Both the position numbers and the translations under genes were made by a program. Shown here in pieces: positions 1-8,375 of a stretch of DNA of 64,000 nucleotides. The notes below the pieces were generated by a model. It made no database searches. It was not told the DNA's origin and was given only the letters and a program-made list of their open reading frames with translations. Each line of letters starts with the position of its first letter. Positions within the stretch are counted from its first letter, which is position 1. The DNA is from Streptomyces spectabilis (GTDB taxonomy: Bacteria > Actinomycetota > Actinomycetes > Streptomycetales > Streptomycetaceae), in contig NZ_CP023690.1 of assembly GCF_008704795.1 (NCBI RefSeq), positions 4,040,501 to 4,104,500 of the forward strand, in the 5' to 3' direction.

Positions 1-755
1 AAGCTGAAGCCGATGAACGACCCGAAGGTCCCCACGTACAGGAACGCCATGATCCAGGTGTGCGGGTCGCGCGCGGCCTCCCGGGCGGCGCCCGTGTCGT
101 TGCGCACGGAGGCGATGTTGTCCATGAACAGCGCGGCGCAGACGGCGGACACGACGACCAGCGGGATGTAGACGCCGAGCAGTAGCCGGGGCCCGCCGCC
201 GGCCCCGATGACGGCGAGCGCCACGAGCTGCACGACGGGCACGCCGATGTTGCCGCCGCCCGCGTTGAGGCCGAGGGCCCACCCCTTCTTCCGCAGCGGG
301 AAGAAGGAGTTGATGTTGGTCATGGAGGAGGCGAAGTTCCCGCCGCCGATGCCGGTGAGCAGCGCGCACGCCATGAACGTGCCGTACGAGGTGCCCGGCT
401 CCATGACGGCGAACGCGGCCACGGTGGGCAGCAGCAGGAGGCCCGCCGCGATGACCGTCCAGTTCCGTCCCCCGAACCGGGCGACGGCGAAGGTGTACGG
501 CACGCGCACGACGGCGCCCACGAGCGTCGCCATCGACACCAGGAAGAACTTCCCCGCCGGGTCGATGCCGTACTCCGGCCCCATGAAGAGCACCATGACC
601 GACCACAGGGTCCACACCGAGAACCCCACGTGCTCGGAAAGGACCGAGAACACCAGGTTCCGTCGGGCGACGCGCTCCCCCTCCCGCTCCCAGAACGCGC
701 CGTCCTCCGGATCCCACCGCTGGATCCACCTGCTCCCTTTACCCGGCACCCGCAT
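1..755 (-). CDS. narK: Nitrate/nitrite transporter (MFS, NarK type), 3' end outside the window
   Basis: Inner-membrane transporter that imports nitrate or exports nitrite. About 251 N-terminal residues are visible, roughly half the family's usual length; the rest lies beyond the left edge. The ATG at 755 gives an N-terminus rich in charged and Trp residues, followed by hydrophobic segments. The two glycine-rich nitrate-signature helices of NarK proteins are recognisable: TGIGGGNFASS near residues 134-144 and GLNAGGGNIGVP near 162-173, with the conserved Arg in RVPYTFA (residue 84). The gene reads out of the window, away from the lipoprotein pair. No nitrate-reductase gene is visible here, so its role (assimilation or respiration) cannot be told. 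Confidence 0.88.
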   Translation of the reverse strand, partial: MRVPGKGSRWIQRWDPEDGAFWEREGERVARRNLVFSVLSEHVGFSVWTLWSVMVLFMGPEYGIDPAGKFFLVSMATLVGAVVRVPYTFAVARFGGRNWTVIAAGLLLLPTVAAFAVMEPGTSYGTFMACALLTGIGGGNFASSMTNINSFFPLRKKGWALGLNAGGGNIGVPVVQLVALAVIGAGGGPRLLLGVYIPLVVVSAVCAALFMDNIASVRNDTGAAREAARDPHTWIMAFLYVGTFGSFIGFS

Positions 756-892
756 GTCAAGCCTCCCCGGCCAACGACTGGTGCTCCCGAAGGTAGGGAC
801 GGCTCGTTTCGGCCCCGTGCCGACGGATGACCACGGGGGAACGTTGGGCTCACGGTGAGGGGGCGGGCGGTGAGAGGGCCGCCCGCGCGGCC

Positions 893-1936
893 TCAGCGGT
901 TCACGGACTGGATCTCCTTGACCACGACGTCCTGGTCCGCGCCGAACTCGCCGTCCGGCAGGTCGTCGCCCTTCTCAGTGGTGCTCGTCCAGCTGATCTC
1001 CCAGGTGACCGTGGCCCGCAGGCCGTACGAGCCGTCCCCCGAGGACCGCAGGTACTTCACCCCGCACGGCGGCGTCTCCTCGCTCTTCCCCTCGGCCCAG
1101 GGCTCACCGATCCGCCCCTTCACGACCGGGCACTCCCCCGAGGCCGGATAGGTCTCGGCGTCCTTCGTACCGGGGTCGATCCGCAGCGAAACCGGCTTCG
1201 CCGTAGTCGTGGCCGAAAGCCCCGTCCCCGGCAGACTCGCCGTCACCGAGACCTCCTTGAACGTCGCCCGGTCCAACCAGACCCAGGTCGGCAGATTCAC
1301 TTTGGTCTCGGCTTTGGGGGCCATCGTGATCTCGGTGCCGGGGATGGGGAGTTCGTCGTAGGCGTACTCCGCGAGAATTCGCGGGCTGACGGCGAGGGGC
1401 TCGTCCGGGGTCTTCTTCTCGTCCACCCAGAAGGGCGGTTTGTTACAGGAGTTGACCTGCGGATCGTCGAGGCGGTTCTTGTTCTTCACCGCCGCCCAGA
1501 ACATCCCCTTGCCCTGCTTGTCCAGGTTGTAGTCCTTGTACTCGCCGTCCTTGTATCGCTTGTCGAGGGCATCTCCGAGAACGCCCCCGATGCCCCCGAT
1601 GAACGGCAGGGAGTCCAGGCTGCGCAGCGCCTTCACCGTGGATTCGAGCTGCTTCGGCGAGAACGCGGGCTCGTACCAGCAGGCAGGCGGCGTCCAGTTG
1701 CTGTTGGCAGGGGTGAGCGTGCCGGTCTTCGTAGAACGCGAGTTGCCGTTGGTCGTGGTCTGAATCTTGGTCTGAGCGAAGATGGCGCCGTTGTTGTTCC
1801 CGCCCTTGCCGCTGCCCTCGATCGGCTTTCCACCGCCCTTGCCACCACTCGCGTAGGCGCTGCCGGGCACGACCACCACGGCCAGCGCGAGCATCGGTAC
1901 GAGCGCGTGCCGAATGGTCCGCCGGTTCACAGGCAC
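893..1936 (-). CDS. Secreted protein of unknown function with four cysteines
   Basis: I do not recognise the family. The N-terminus is a classical signal peptide (basic NRRTIRH, then a hydrophobic stretch, predicted cleavage after AYA near residue 29). The mature part starts with a Gly/Asn-rich linker and has four well-spaced Cys (in PPACWYEP, VNSCNKPP, SGECPVV and TPPCGVK), suggesting two disulphides in an exported domain. It is coupled to the lipoprotein gene upstream: the GTG at 1936 overlaps that gene's end by 10 nt, and a second GTG at 1930 would form a GTGA overlap and is equally plausible. The pair probably acts together at the cell surface. Confidence 0.75.
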   Translation of the reverse strand: MPVNRRTIRHALVPMLALAVVVVPGSAYASGGKGGGKPIEGSGKGGNNNGAIFAQTKIQTTTNGNSRSTKTGTLTPANSNWTPPACWYEPAFSPKQLESTVKALRSLDSLPFIGGIGGVLGDALDKRYKDGEYKDYNLDKQGKGMFWAAVKNKNRLDDPQVNSCNKPPFWVDEKKTPDEPLAVSPRILAEYAYDELPIPGTEITMAPKAETKVNLPTWVWLDRATFKEVSVTASLPGTGLSATTTAKPVSLRIDPGTKDAETYPASGECPVVKGRIGEPWAEGKSEETPPCGVKYLRSSGDGSYGLRATVTWEISWTSTTEKGDDLPDGEFGADQDVVVKEIQSVNR

Positions 1937-2586
1937 TGCTTCGCCGCCTCGATGGACGTGACGGACGTCGTCTGCCAGACCCCTTCGGCGTTCTTCTCCA
2001 GCCTCGTGTTGAAGAACGCGTAGTCCTTGTCCGAGGCCGGGATGGACTTGTCCACCTTCTTGGTCTTGCGATCCAGGGGGTACGTCTTGCTGGAGTCCAT
2101 GCAGTAGGTCACCGCGGCGGTTCCCTTCTTGAGGATGGTGACGTTTCGCTTGTAGTAGCGCGTCGTGCCGACGAACGACCTACCGTCGTCATAGAAGCCC
2201 TTGATGTACGTCGCCGCCGAAACCAGGGCATCCCCCGCCGAGTAGAACTTCAGCGCCGGGTGCTCCTTGGCATTCACCGTGACCGCCTCATCGAGAGAGT
2301 CGATGCGCCGCTCGCTGTCCGCGAGGATCACGTCCTTCTTCGCGTCGCCCGTCCGCCCGCCCTCGAAGACGTTCTTCACGCCCTTGGGCAACTTGATCTG
2401 CGGGCGGTCTATCGCGTCGTCCGAAGCCTTCGGCGACGGTGTCGCGCTCTCGCTGCTGCCGTTCCCGGCGCCCTCGATCTTGTCGTCGTTCTTGGAGCCG
2501 CCGTCTCCGCCGCCGCAGGCGGAGAGTGACAGGACTGCGGCAGCGGTCAGAGACGCGGCAGCGAGCAGTGTGGGTCGGCGGTTCAC
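1927..2586 (-). CDS. Putative lipoprotein, first gene of a two-gene operon
   Basis: 219 residues with a lipoprotein signal peptide: NRRP, a hydrophobic run and the lipobox LSAC with Cys24, then a Gly/Asp/Ser-rich linker. The mature domain (about residues 60-219) has an alternating pattern typical of NTF2-like or similar small exported folds, but I cannot assign a family. It starts at a GTG (2586) preceded by GGGAG. The downstream gene overlaps its stop, so the two are translated together. A perfect palindrome lies 18 nt upstream of the start and may control the pair. Confidence 0.78.
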   Translation of the reverse strand: MNRRPTLLAAASLTAAAVLSLSACGGGDGGSKNDDKIEGAGNGSSESATPSPKASDDAIDRPQIKLPKGVKNVFEGGRTGDAKKDVILADSERRIDSLDEAVTVNAKEHPALKFYSAGDALVSAATYIKGFYDDGRSFVGTTRYYKRNVTILKKGTAAVTYCMDSSKTYPLDRKTKKVDKSIPASDKDYAFFNTRLEKNAEGVWQTTSVTSIEAAKQCL

Positions 2587-2603
2587 AGTCAGCTCCCATG
2601 GGA

Positions 2604-2629
2604 CGTGGGTTCACTTGAGTGAACCCACG
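2604..2629. promoter_or_regulatory. 26-bp perfect palindrome upstream of the lipoprotein operon
   Basis: Two 11-nt arms, CGTGGGTTCAC and GTGAACCCACG, separated by TTGA. It lies 18 nt upstream of the GTG start, where the promoter or 5' leader should be. It has no T-run and no gene runs into it from the left, so an operator or leader hairpin is more likely than a terminator. The binding protein is unknown. Confidence 0.55.
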
Positions 2630-2750
2630 CTATCCACGGGCAAAGCGGCGCGCGAGGGTGAGGTTTGCCGAGGACGGGGGCAGATGGGGGCATACCCCCG
2701 TCGCGCGGCGGGGGTTGTTGCGCAACGGTCGCAGAACCCGGGAGGGGCGG

Positions 2751-3938
2751 TTACGGCCCGCCCCGGCCCCGCTTCGCGCGGCCGTCCGGCCACGCCCGCG
2801 GCCTCCGCCGCGCGGCCAGGTCCTCCACCCACCCCACGGCCAGCACCATCAATCCGATCAGCGGCCACACCAGCATGAACATCCACATCATGTACGTCGA
2901 GTCGAGCGCCGCCATCGTCCGCTCGGTCATGAACGGGACGTCGTACGCCATGTCGATCAGTGGGACCGTCGCCATGATCAAGAGGTTGTGCCAGAGGTAG
3001 ATCGTGACGGCACGGTTGTTGGAGAGGGTGATGAGCCCGTCCCACCTGGCCAGGCGGCCGGGGAGCCGGTGCCAGGACGGGGAGTGGACGAGCAGGACGA
3101 CGACGAAGCCGAGCGACCACGTGGCCTGGGCGAGGGGGATGTCGTTCAGGTCCCAGCCGTCGGGACCGAGGTGGCCCGAGGCCCACCACAGGCCGAAGGC
3201 CATGGTGAGGGTGGCGAGGGAGACGGCGAGGTAGCGCGGGACCCGCGCGAGGACGCCGTCGTGGTGGGCGAAGCCGAGGATCCAGCAGCCTCCGTAGACG
3301 GCGAAGTCCCAGACGGCGTCGCCCGTTTGGCCGGGGATGCGGACGATCTCCGTGGTCAGTAGGGCCGTCAGGGCCAAGGGGGCGAGGAGCGTCGCCCAGG
3401 GCGCGCGCCGGAAGGCCCACAGGAGCAGCGGCGAGGCGACCACGAACCACAGGTACGTGCGGAGGTACCAGAGCGGGCCCACGACCTGCACGGCCCAGGT
3501 GTCCTCCAGGAGGCCCGCCTTGTCGCCGAGGTGCCAGGGGAAGGGCGGCGCCCCGACCGGCAGGACGTAGTTGGCGAGGCTCAGCAGGCCCCAGGTGCCG
3601 CCGAGGTCCGGGTCGTCGCCCGGCTTCCAGCCCGCCGCGAGGAGCAGGAACAGGGCGGCCGCGCTGAACACCCACAGGGGCGGAAGGAGGCGGCGTACGC
3701 GGGACTTGATGACCTGCCACGCCGGACGCTTCAGGGAGCGCGCGGTCAGGGAGCCCGCGAGGGCGAACATCACGCCCATCGACGGGAACAGGACCGTCAG
3801 CCAGGCCCAGCCGAAGAGGTGGTAGACGACGACGCGGACCAGGGCGAGGGTGCGGAGGAGGTCGAGATAGCGGTCACGGGGAGCCGGGGACGGCACCGGG
3901 GCCGGGGGCGCGGCCGCGCGCGTGGGGTGGTGCGTCAT
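2751..3938 (-). CDS. Membrane acyltransferase (acyltransferase-3 family), third gene of the mat operon
   Basis: 395-residue polytopic protein with about ten membrane segments. The first carries RVVVYHLFGW, with the family's conserved His at residue 40; LSNNRAVTIYLWHN lies near the C-terminal end. Family members O- or N-acylate surface polysaccharides with acyl groups carried across the membrane. The ATG at 3938 overlaps the TGA of the matB-like gene (ATGA), so it is translationally coupled. From this context I infer that it modifies the polymer made by the matB product. The substrate is not readable from sequence. Confidence 0.82.
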   Translation of the reverse strand: MTHHPTRAAAPPAPVPSPAPRDRYLDLLRTLALVRVVVYHLFGWAWLTVLFPSMGVMFALAGSLTARSLKRPAWQVIKSRVRRLLPPLWVFSAAALFLLLAAGWKPGDDPDLGGTWGLLSLANYVLPVGAPPFPWHLGDKAGLLEDTWAVQVVGPLWYLRTYLWFVVASPLLLWAFRRAPWATLLAPLALTALLTTEIVRIPGQTGDAVWDFAVYGGCWILGFAHHDGVLARVPRYLAVSLATLTMAFGLWWASGHLGPDGWDLNDIPLAQATWSLGFVVVLLVHSPSWHRLPGRLARWDGLITLSNNRAVTIYLWHNLLIMATVPLIDMAYDVPFMTERTMAALDSTYMMWMFMLVWPLIGLMVLAVGWVEDLAARRRPRAWPDGRAKRGRGGP

Positions 3939-6142
3939 GCCACCGTCCCCCCTTCCGCGCCGCCCGCCGGCCACCGCCGCGCCGGGGCGCCCGGCGCCTC
4001 CACCACGCCCGTGCGCCGCAGCTTCTGCCAGCGCAGCCGCCCGCCGGTGAGGGCGGTGATCCAGGACTGGAGCAGGACCACGTACATCAGCTGCCGGTAG
4101 AGGATCTGCTGGAGCGGGAGCGAGAGCAGGTGGGTCAGGGGCTCGCGGTCCAGGCGGAAGGCGTACGCCGCGCACACCGCCTGGACGGCGAGGACGCCGA
4201 GCCAGGCGGCGACCGTCTTCTGGGTGGGCCCGAAGACAAGGCCGTAGAGGAGGAAGACGTCGATCAGGGGGGCGAGGAGCGGGGCCAGGACCATGAACAG
4301 GGACACCAGGGGCAGGCCGACCCGGCCGAAGCGGCCCGAGGGCCCGGAGTCGATGAGCGCGCGCCGGTGCTTCCAGATCGCCTGCATCGTGCCGTACGAC
4401 CAGCGGTAGCGCTGGGACCAGAGCTGGCGCACGGTCTCGGGGGCCTCGGTCCACGCGCGGGCCTTCTCGGCGTACACGACGCGCCAGCCGTCGCGGTGCA
4501 GGGCCATCGTGATGTCGGTGTCCTCGGCGAGCGTGTCGTCGCTCATGCCACCGACCCGCTCCAGGGCGGAGCGGCGGAAGGCGCCGACGGCACCGGGGAT
4601 GGTCGGCATGCAGCGCAGCACGTCGTACATGCGGCGGTCGAGGTTGAAGCCCATGACGTACTCGATGTGCTGCCAGGCGCCGATGAGCGAGTCCCGGTTG
4701 CCGACCTTCGCGTTGCCCGCCACGGCGCCCACGCGCGGGTCGCCGAAGGGCTGCACCAGCTCCCGGACCGTCGACGCCTCGAAGACGGTGTCGCCGTCCA
4801 TCATCACGACGAGGTCGTGGCGCGCGTTGGCCAGGCCCCTGTTGAGCGCCGCCGGCTTGCCCGCGTTGTGCTGGCGGACGACGCGTACGTTCGGCAGGCC
4901 GAGGCCCTCGACGATGCGGGCGGTGCCGTCCGTCGAGCCGTCGTCGATGACGAGGACCTCGACGGGGTGGTCGCTCGCCATGAGGGAGCGGACGGTGTTC
5001 TCGATGCACTTGGCCTCGTTGTACGCGGGCACGAGGACCGAGACCGGCTCCGTCACCGGCGCGCCCCACGTGGCATCGCGTTTGCGGACGCGACGGGTGT
5101 GGATCGCGGAGAGCACCAGCATCAGGGCGAACCGGCCGAGGACCAGGAAGCCGATCACCGCGAGGCCCACGACCAGGATGTCGGTGATGTGCTCGGCAGC
5201 GGTGATCAGGGCGATCCAGATCCGGCCCTGCCACAGCGCGAGGCCGGTCACGCGCGCGTGGGCGCTGGGCGCTTCCAGGGCCTGGGTGAGGTTGGTGAAC
5301 TCGTAGCCCTGCTGCTTCAGCGTCGGCAGGAAGCGGCTCAGGGCCGCCACCGTCTGGGAGCGGTCGCCGCCCGAGTCGTGCATCAGGACGATGGCGCCCT
5401 TGCCGTCGGCGGGCGTGGCGCGGCGGATGATCTCGGCGACGCCGGGGCGCTTCCAGTCCTCGCTGTCGGTGTCGTTCACGACGGTCAGATAGCCACGGCT
5501 TCCGATGTGCCGCGCGACCGGCCACGACGTGTTGTCCATGGCGTCGGCGAAGGAGGAGTACGGCGGGCGGAAGAGCGAGGTGCGGATGCCCGCGGCGCCC
5601 GCGAGCGCCAGCTGGTTCTGGGACAGCTCCCGGTCGATGCGGCCCTTCGACTGGTACGAAAGATCGGGGTGGTTGAAGGTGTGCAGGCCGACCTCGTGCC
5701 CCTCGCGGACCATGCGCGCGACCAGGCCGGGGTGGCGCGAGGCCATCGTGCCGGTGACGAAGAAGACGCCGTGCGCGTCGTGTTCGGCCAGGACGTCGAG
5801 GACCTTCGGGGTCCACTCGGGGTCGGGGCCGTCGTCGAAGGTCAGCACGATGCGGCGGTCGGGCACGCGCAGGGTCTTCGGGCGGTCGCCGCGGGTGTCG
5901 ATGACCGGGCCGCCCCGCAGGACCTCCTTCGGGACCTGGTCGGTGGCGGCGGGCGGGCGGACGCGGTGGTCGGCGAGGATCTCGCTGTGCACGTACCCGC
6001 GGAGCAGCAGCATCGCGAGCAGGGCCACGAGCAGGAGGCTGGGCAGGAGATAGCGCATGGGCAGGCGGCGGGCGGCCCGCGTGCGGGCAGCGGGGCCCGC
6101 GGCGCGGCGGTCGGCGCCGCGCCCGCTGGAGCGGGGGTTCAT
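3935..6142 (-). CDS. matB: Bifunctional polysaccharide deacetylase / GT2 synthase, MatB-like
   Basis: 735 residues. One membrane helix (about 29-48) is followed by a NodB-type deacetylase domain (95-290) with TFDDGPD (101-107), the metal site HTFNH (154-158), RPPYS (192-196) and LMHD (253-256). Further helices (305-347) lead into a processive GT2 domain with VIDDGSTDGT, the DxD MDGD (448-451), ED (540-541) and QRYRW (577-581), then C-terminal helices. This layout fits MatB of Streptomyces, which with MatA makes a PNAG-like surface polymer causing mycelial aggregation. Both catalytic domains look intact. It overlaps the matA-like gene upstream and the acyltransferase downstream by ATGA. Confidence 0.85.
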   Translation of the reverse strand: MNPRSSGRGADRRAAGPAARTRAARRLPMRYLLPSLLLVALLAMLLLRGYVHSEILADHRVRPPAATDQVPKEVLRGGPVIDTRGDRPKTLRVPDRRIVLTFDDGPDPEWTPKVLDVLAEHDAHGVFFVTGTMASRHPGLVARMVREGHEVGLHTFNHPDLSYQSKGRIDRELSQNQLALAGAAGIRTSLFRPPYSSFADAMDNTSWPVARHIGSRGYLTVVNDTDSEDWKRPGVAEIIRRATPADGKGAIVLMHDSGGDRSQTVAALSRFLPTLKQQGYEFTNLTQALEAPSAHARVTGLALWQGRIWIALITAAEHITDILVVGLAVIGFLVLGRFALMLVLSAIHTRRVRKRDATWGAPVTEPVSVLVPAYNEAKCIENTVRSLMASDHPVEVLVIDDGSTDGTARIVEGLGLPNVRVVRQHNAGKPAALNRGLANARHDLVVMMDGDTVFEASTVRELVQPFGDPRVGAVAGNAKVGNRDSLIGAWQHIEYVMGFNLDRRMYDVLRCMPTIPGAVGAFRRSALERVGGMSDDTLAEDTDITMALHRDGWRVVYAEKARAWTEAPETVRQLWSQRYRWSYGTMQAIWKHRRALIDSGPSGRFGRVGLPLVSLFMVLAPLLAPLIDVFLLYGLVFGPTQKTVAAWLGVLAVQAVCAAYAFRLDREPLTHLLSLPLQQILYRQLMYVVLLQSWITALTGGRLRWQKLRRTGVVEAPGAPARRWPAGGAEGGTVA

Positions 6143-7140
6143 GGCTGGGCTTCCTCCGGTGGGGCGGCGCTCGTGTCGCTCGCGGGCGGCGATCCGGAGG
6201 CGGCCCCGCCGCCCGCCTCGCCGCCCGCCTCGCCGCCCGCCTCGGCGCCGTCACCCGCGCCGTCACCCGCGCCGTCGCCTCCGCCCTGGTTCTCGCCCTC
6301 GGGCGAGGGGGTGGGCGGGGCGGCGGGGGGCTCGGGGTCCCGCGAGGGCTCGGCGGCCGGGGGTTCGGGGTCGTTCGTGGGCGCCGGGGCGGGAGCGCCG
6401 CCGCCGTCCGTCGGGCGGGGAGCCGGAGCCCGCCGGTCGCCGCCGCGCGTCGGGGCCGGTGCCGGTGCCGCCGGTGCGTCGGGACCGCGGCCGTCACGGG
6501 CCCTGGAGGGCACGGCCGCGCCCGGACCGCCGGAGGGCACGACGACCCGGTCAGGGGCCGTCCCGCTCGTCGTCCGCGAAGGGCCGGGCGAGGGTGTCGT
6601 ACCGGACGAGGGCGCGGAATCGGGCGAACCCGTCGACTCCGCCGGTACGTTCGGCGTGTCCACCTTGCTCGCGGGCTGCTCGTCCTTGGGGTCGGGCACC
6701 GGCAGCCAGGGCGCGCTGGAGTTGCCGGAGGCGAGGGTGGCGACGATGACCACCGCGTACCCCGCGCAGGCGAGGCCGACGAAGGTGCCGATGCGGCGGT
6801 ATCTGCGGCCGCGGCGGCCCGTCTCGTCGACGAACACCGGGCCTTCGGCCAGATCGGTGCTGTCTGAAACTGTTCCCATGACTCGCGTGCCGCCGACCCC
6901 GGCGGGAGACTCTCCCGCCAAGTGCCGCCCGACACCGTCGATCTGGACCGTGACCTCGTGCGGGTCGTGGACGTACCCCGCCGAGGCGAAGGTGCGACCC
7001 GCGGGGCCCGCCGTCGGGACCGGCGGACCCACCGTCGGACCACCGCGCGGGTCACCCGACGAATCGCCTGGTAGACCGCCTGTCAGCACGCTCGCCGGGT
7101 CGTCCGACAGCGTGTTCTCACGCCAATTCTCGCCGCGCAC
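6139..7140 (-). CDS. matA: Single-pass membrane protein with Pro/Gly-rich tail, MatA-like
   Basis: About 333 residues from the GTG at 7140, chosen because GGGGGG lies six bases upstream; an in-frame GTG at 7215 would add 25 residues. There is one membrane segment (about 117-138, IGTFVGLACAGYAVV) after a basic RRGRRYRR stretch. The following ~190 residues are low-complexity Pro/Ala/Gly/Asp, probably outside the cell. It shows no enzymatic motif. Its identity rests on position: it is directly coupled (ATGA) to matB, as in the matAB operon known from S. coelicolor and S. lividans, where both genes are needed for the aggregation polymer. Confidence 0.6.
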   Translation of the reverse strand: MRGENWRENTLSDDPASVLTGGLPGDSSGDPRGGPTVGPPVPTAGPAGRTFASAGYVHDPHEVTVQIDGVGRHLAGESPAGVGGTRVMGTVSDSTDLAEGPVFVDETGRRGRRYRRIGTFVGLACAGYAVVIVATLASGNSSAPWLPVPDPKDEQPASKVDTPNVPAESTGSPDSAPSSGTTPSPGPSRTTSGTAPDRVVVPSGGPGAAVPSRARDGRGPDAPAAPAPAPTRGGDRRAPAPRPTDGGGAPAPAPTNDPEPPAAEPSRDPEPPAAPPTPSPEGENQGGGDGAGDGAGDGAEAGGEAGGEAGGGAASGSPPASDTSAAPPEEAQP

Positions 7141-7299
7141 GCGCAACCCCCCACTGGAACGGAGCGGGTGCGCGTACGACTCGCCGGGCCCTCGCCGTCC
7201 GGACCGGGCCCCCACCCGGCCCGAGCGCCCCCACTATCACACCGCACCCGGGCGACGAATGTAGCGCACGCCGGGGACAACAGTGTTTTCTCGCCAGAC

Positions 7300-8292
7300 T
7301 TAACTCACCATGATGAGTGCATCGTTGTCCGGAATCCATGCATTCGCGGGCCTGACCAGCCATCCTTCCGCCGCAGCGAGTTCGGCCGCCGCGCGCCGCA
7401 GCGCGTCGAGACCGGGGTGGTCCAGGCCGCGCCGCCACACCAGGGACACCGGCGACAGCGGCACCGGGTCGACGAGCGGCCGCAGCACGGCGCCGGGCAT
7501 CCCGGGGAAACCGACCACGGCGAGGACCGGGTTGCGGTGCTTTGCCATGATCCGCGCGAATTCCTCGGGCCCGACGGCCAGCGGGGCGGGCGGCGCGACC
7601 TCGATGCCCCGGCCCGCGAAGAGGCGTTCGGCCAGGTCCGTCCACTCCAGGGTGCGGTCGTTGCCCGCGCCCGCGTACACGCGCTCGCCCGCGAGCCGGG
7701 CCAGCGGCACCTCGTCCAGGGCCTCCAGTGGATGCCCGGCCGGGAGCAGCACCGCCATCGGCTCGTACCGCACCGGCTGCTGCGCGAGCGGGGCGCGCAG
7801 GGCGGCGGGCAGCCCCGCGTACCGGCCGAACGACGCGTCGAGCCTGCCCGCCGCGATCTCCGCCGCCGCGCCCGTCAGACCGCTCTCGAAGCGGGCCATC
7901 AGCTCGCAGTGCGGGACCAGTTGGCGGGCCCGCTCCAGGACCCGCCCGAAGACGAGGCCGGGGCTGTTGAGGTCGACGAGGAGGGGGCGGGCGGCAGCGG
8001 CGCTCCCGCGCGCGAAGGCGGCCGTCAGCTCGTCCTGCGCCGCCAGGACCCGTCGGGCGTACGGGAGCAGTCGCTCGCCGTCGGCCGTCAGCACGACCTG
8101 CCGCGTGGACCGTACGAACAGATCCGTCCCCAACTCCCGCTCCAGGCGCCGCACATCGCGGCTCAGCGCCTGCTGGGCGACGTAGAGGCGGGCGGCGGCG
8201 CGCGTGAAGTGCAGTTCCTCGGAGACGGCGACAAAGGCGCGGAGCAGCCGGGGCTCCACGTCGCGGGGCGCCCCGGGCGGTGAGGTGACCAT
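7300..8292 (-). CDS. LysR-family transcriptional regulator
   Basis: 330 residues. The N-terminal winged helix-turn-helix (about 14-72) has LLRAFVAVSEELHFTRAAAR and VAQQALSRDVRRLE, the LysR DNA-binding signature. The effector domain follows from about residue 100. ATG start at 8292. It is divergent from the MFS gene at 8376 with only 83 nt between, so it most likely controls that transporter and itself. The ligand is unknown. Confidence 0.9.
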   Translation of the reverse strand: MVTSPPGAPRDVEPRLLRAFVAVSEELHFTRAAARLYVAQQALSRDVRRLERELGTDLFVRSTRQVVLTADGERLLPYARRVLAAQDELTAAFARGSAAAARPLLVDLNSPGLVFGRVLERARQLVPHCELMARFESGLTGAAAEIAAGRLDASFGRYAGLPAALRAPLAQQPVRYEPMAVLLPAGHPLEALDEVPLARLAGERVYAGAGNDRTLEWTDLAERLFAGRGIEVAPPAPLAVGPEEFARIMAKHRNPVLAVVGFPGMPGAVLRPLVDPVPLSPVSLVWRRGLDHPGLDALRRAAAELAAAEGWLVRPANAWIPDNDALIMVS

Positions 8293-8375
8293 CCGGGGAA
8301 TTTACAACACAGACGCGTTAATCGCCCTCAAGAAGGTGTTGGACCACTCCTAGGGGCAGCGATGAGCCTTGAGCC
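8293..8375. promoter_or_regulatory. Divergent promoter region between LysR gene and MFS gene
   Basis: 83 bp that must hold both promoters. CAACAC (8305-8310) and GTGTTG (8336-8341) form an inverted pair with 25 nt between, a candidate LysR operator. Assignment is by position and symmetry only. Confidence 0.4.

Noticed and set aside
4130..7264. Very long open frame antisense to the mat operon (about 1000 codons), and similar antisense frames across the window
   Set aside because: In DNA of this G+C content stops are rare in most frames. The composition is meaningless His/Arg/Gly/Ala and the real genes opposite carry clear domains.
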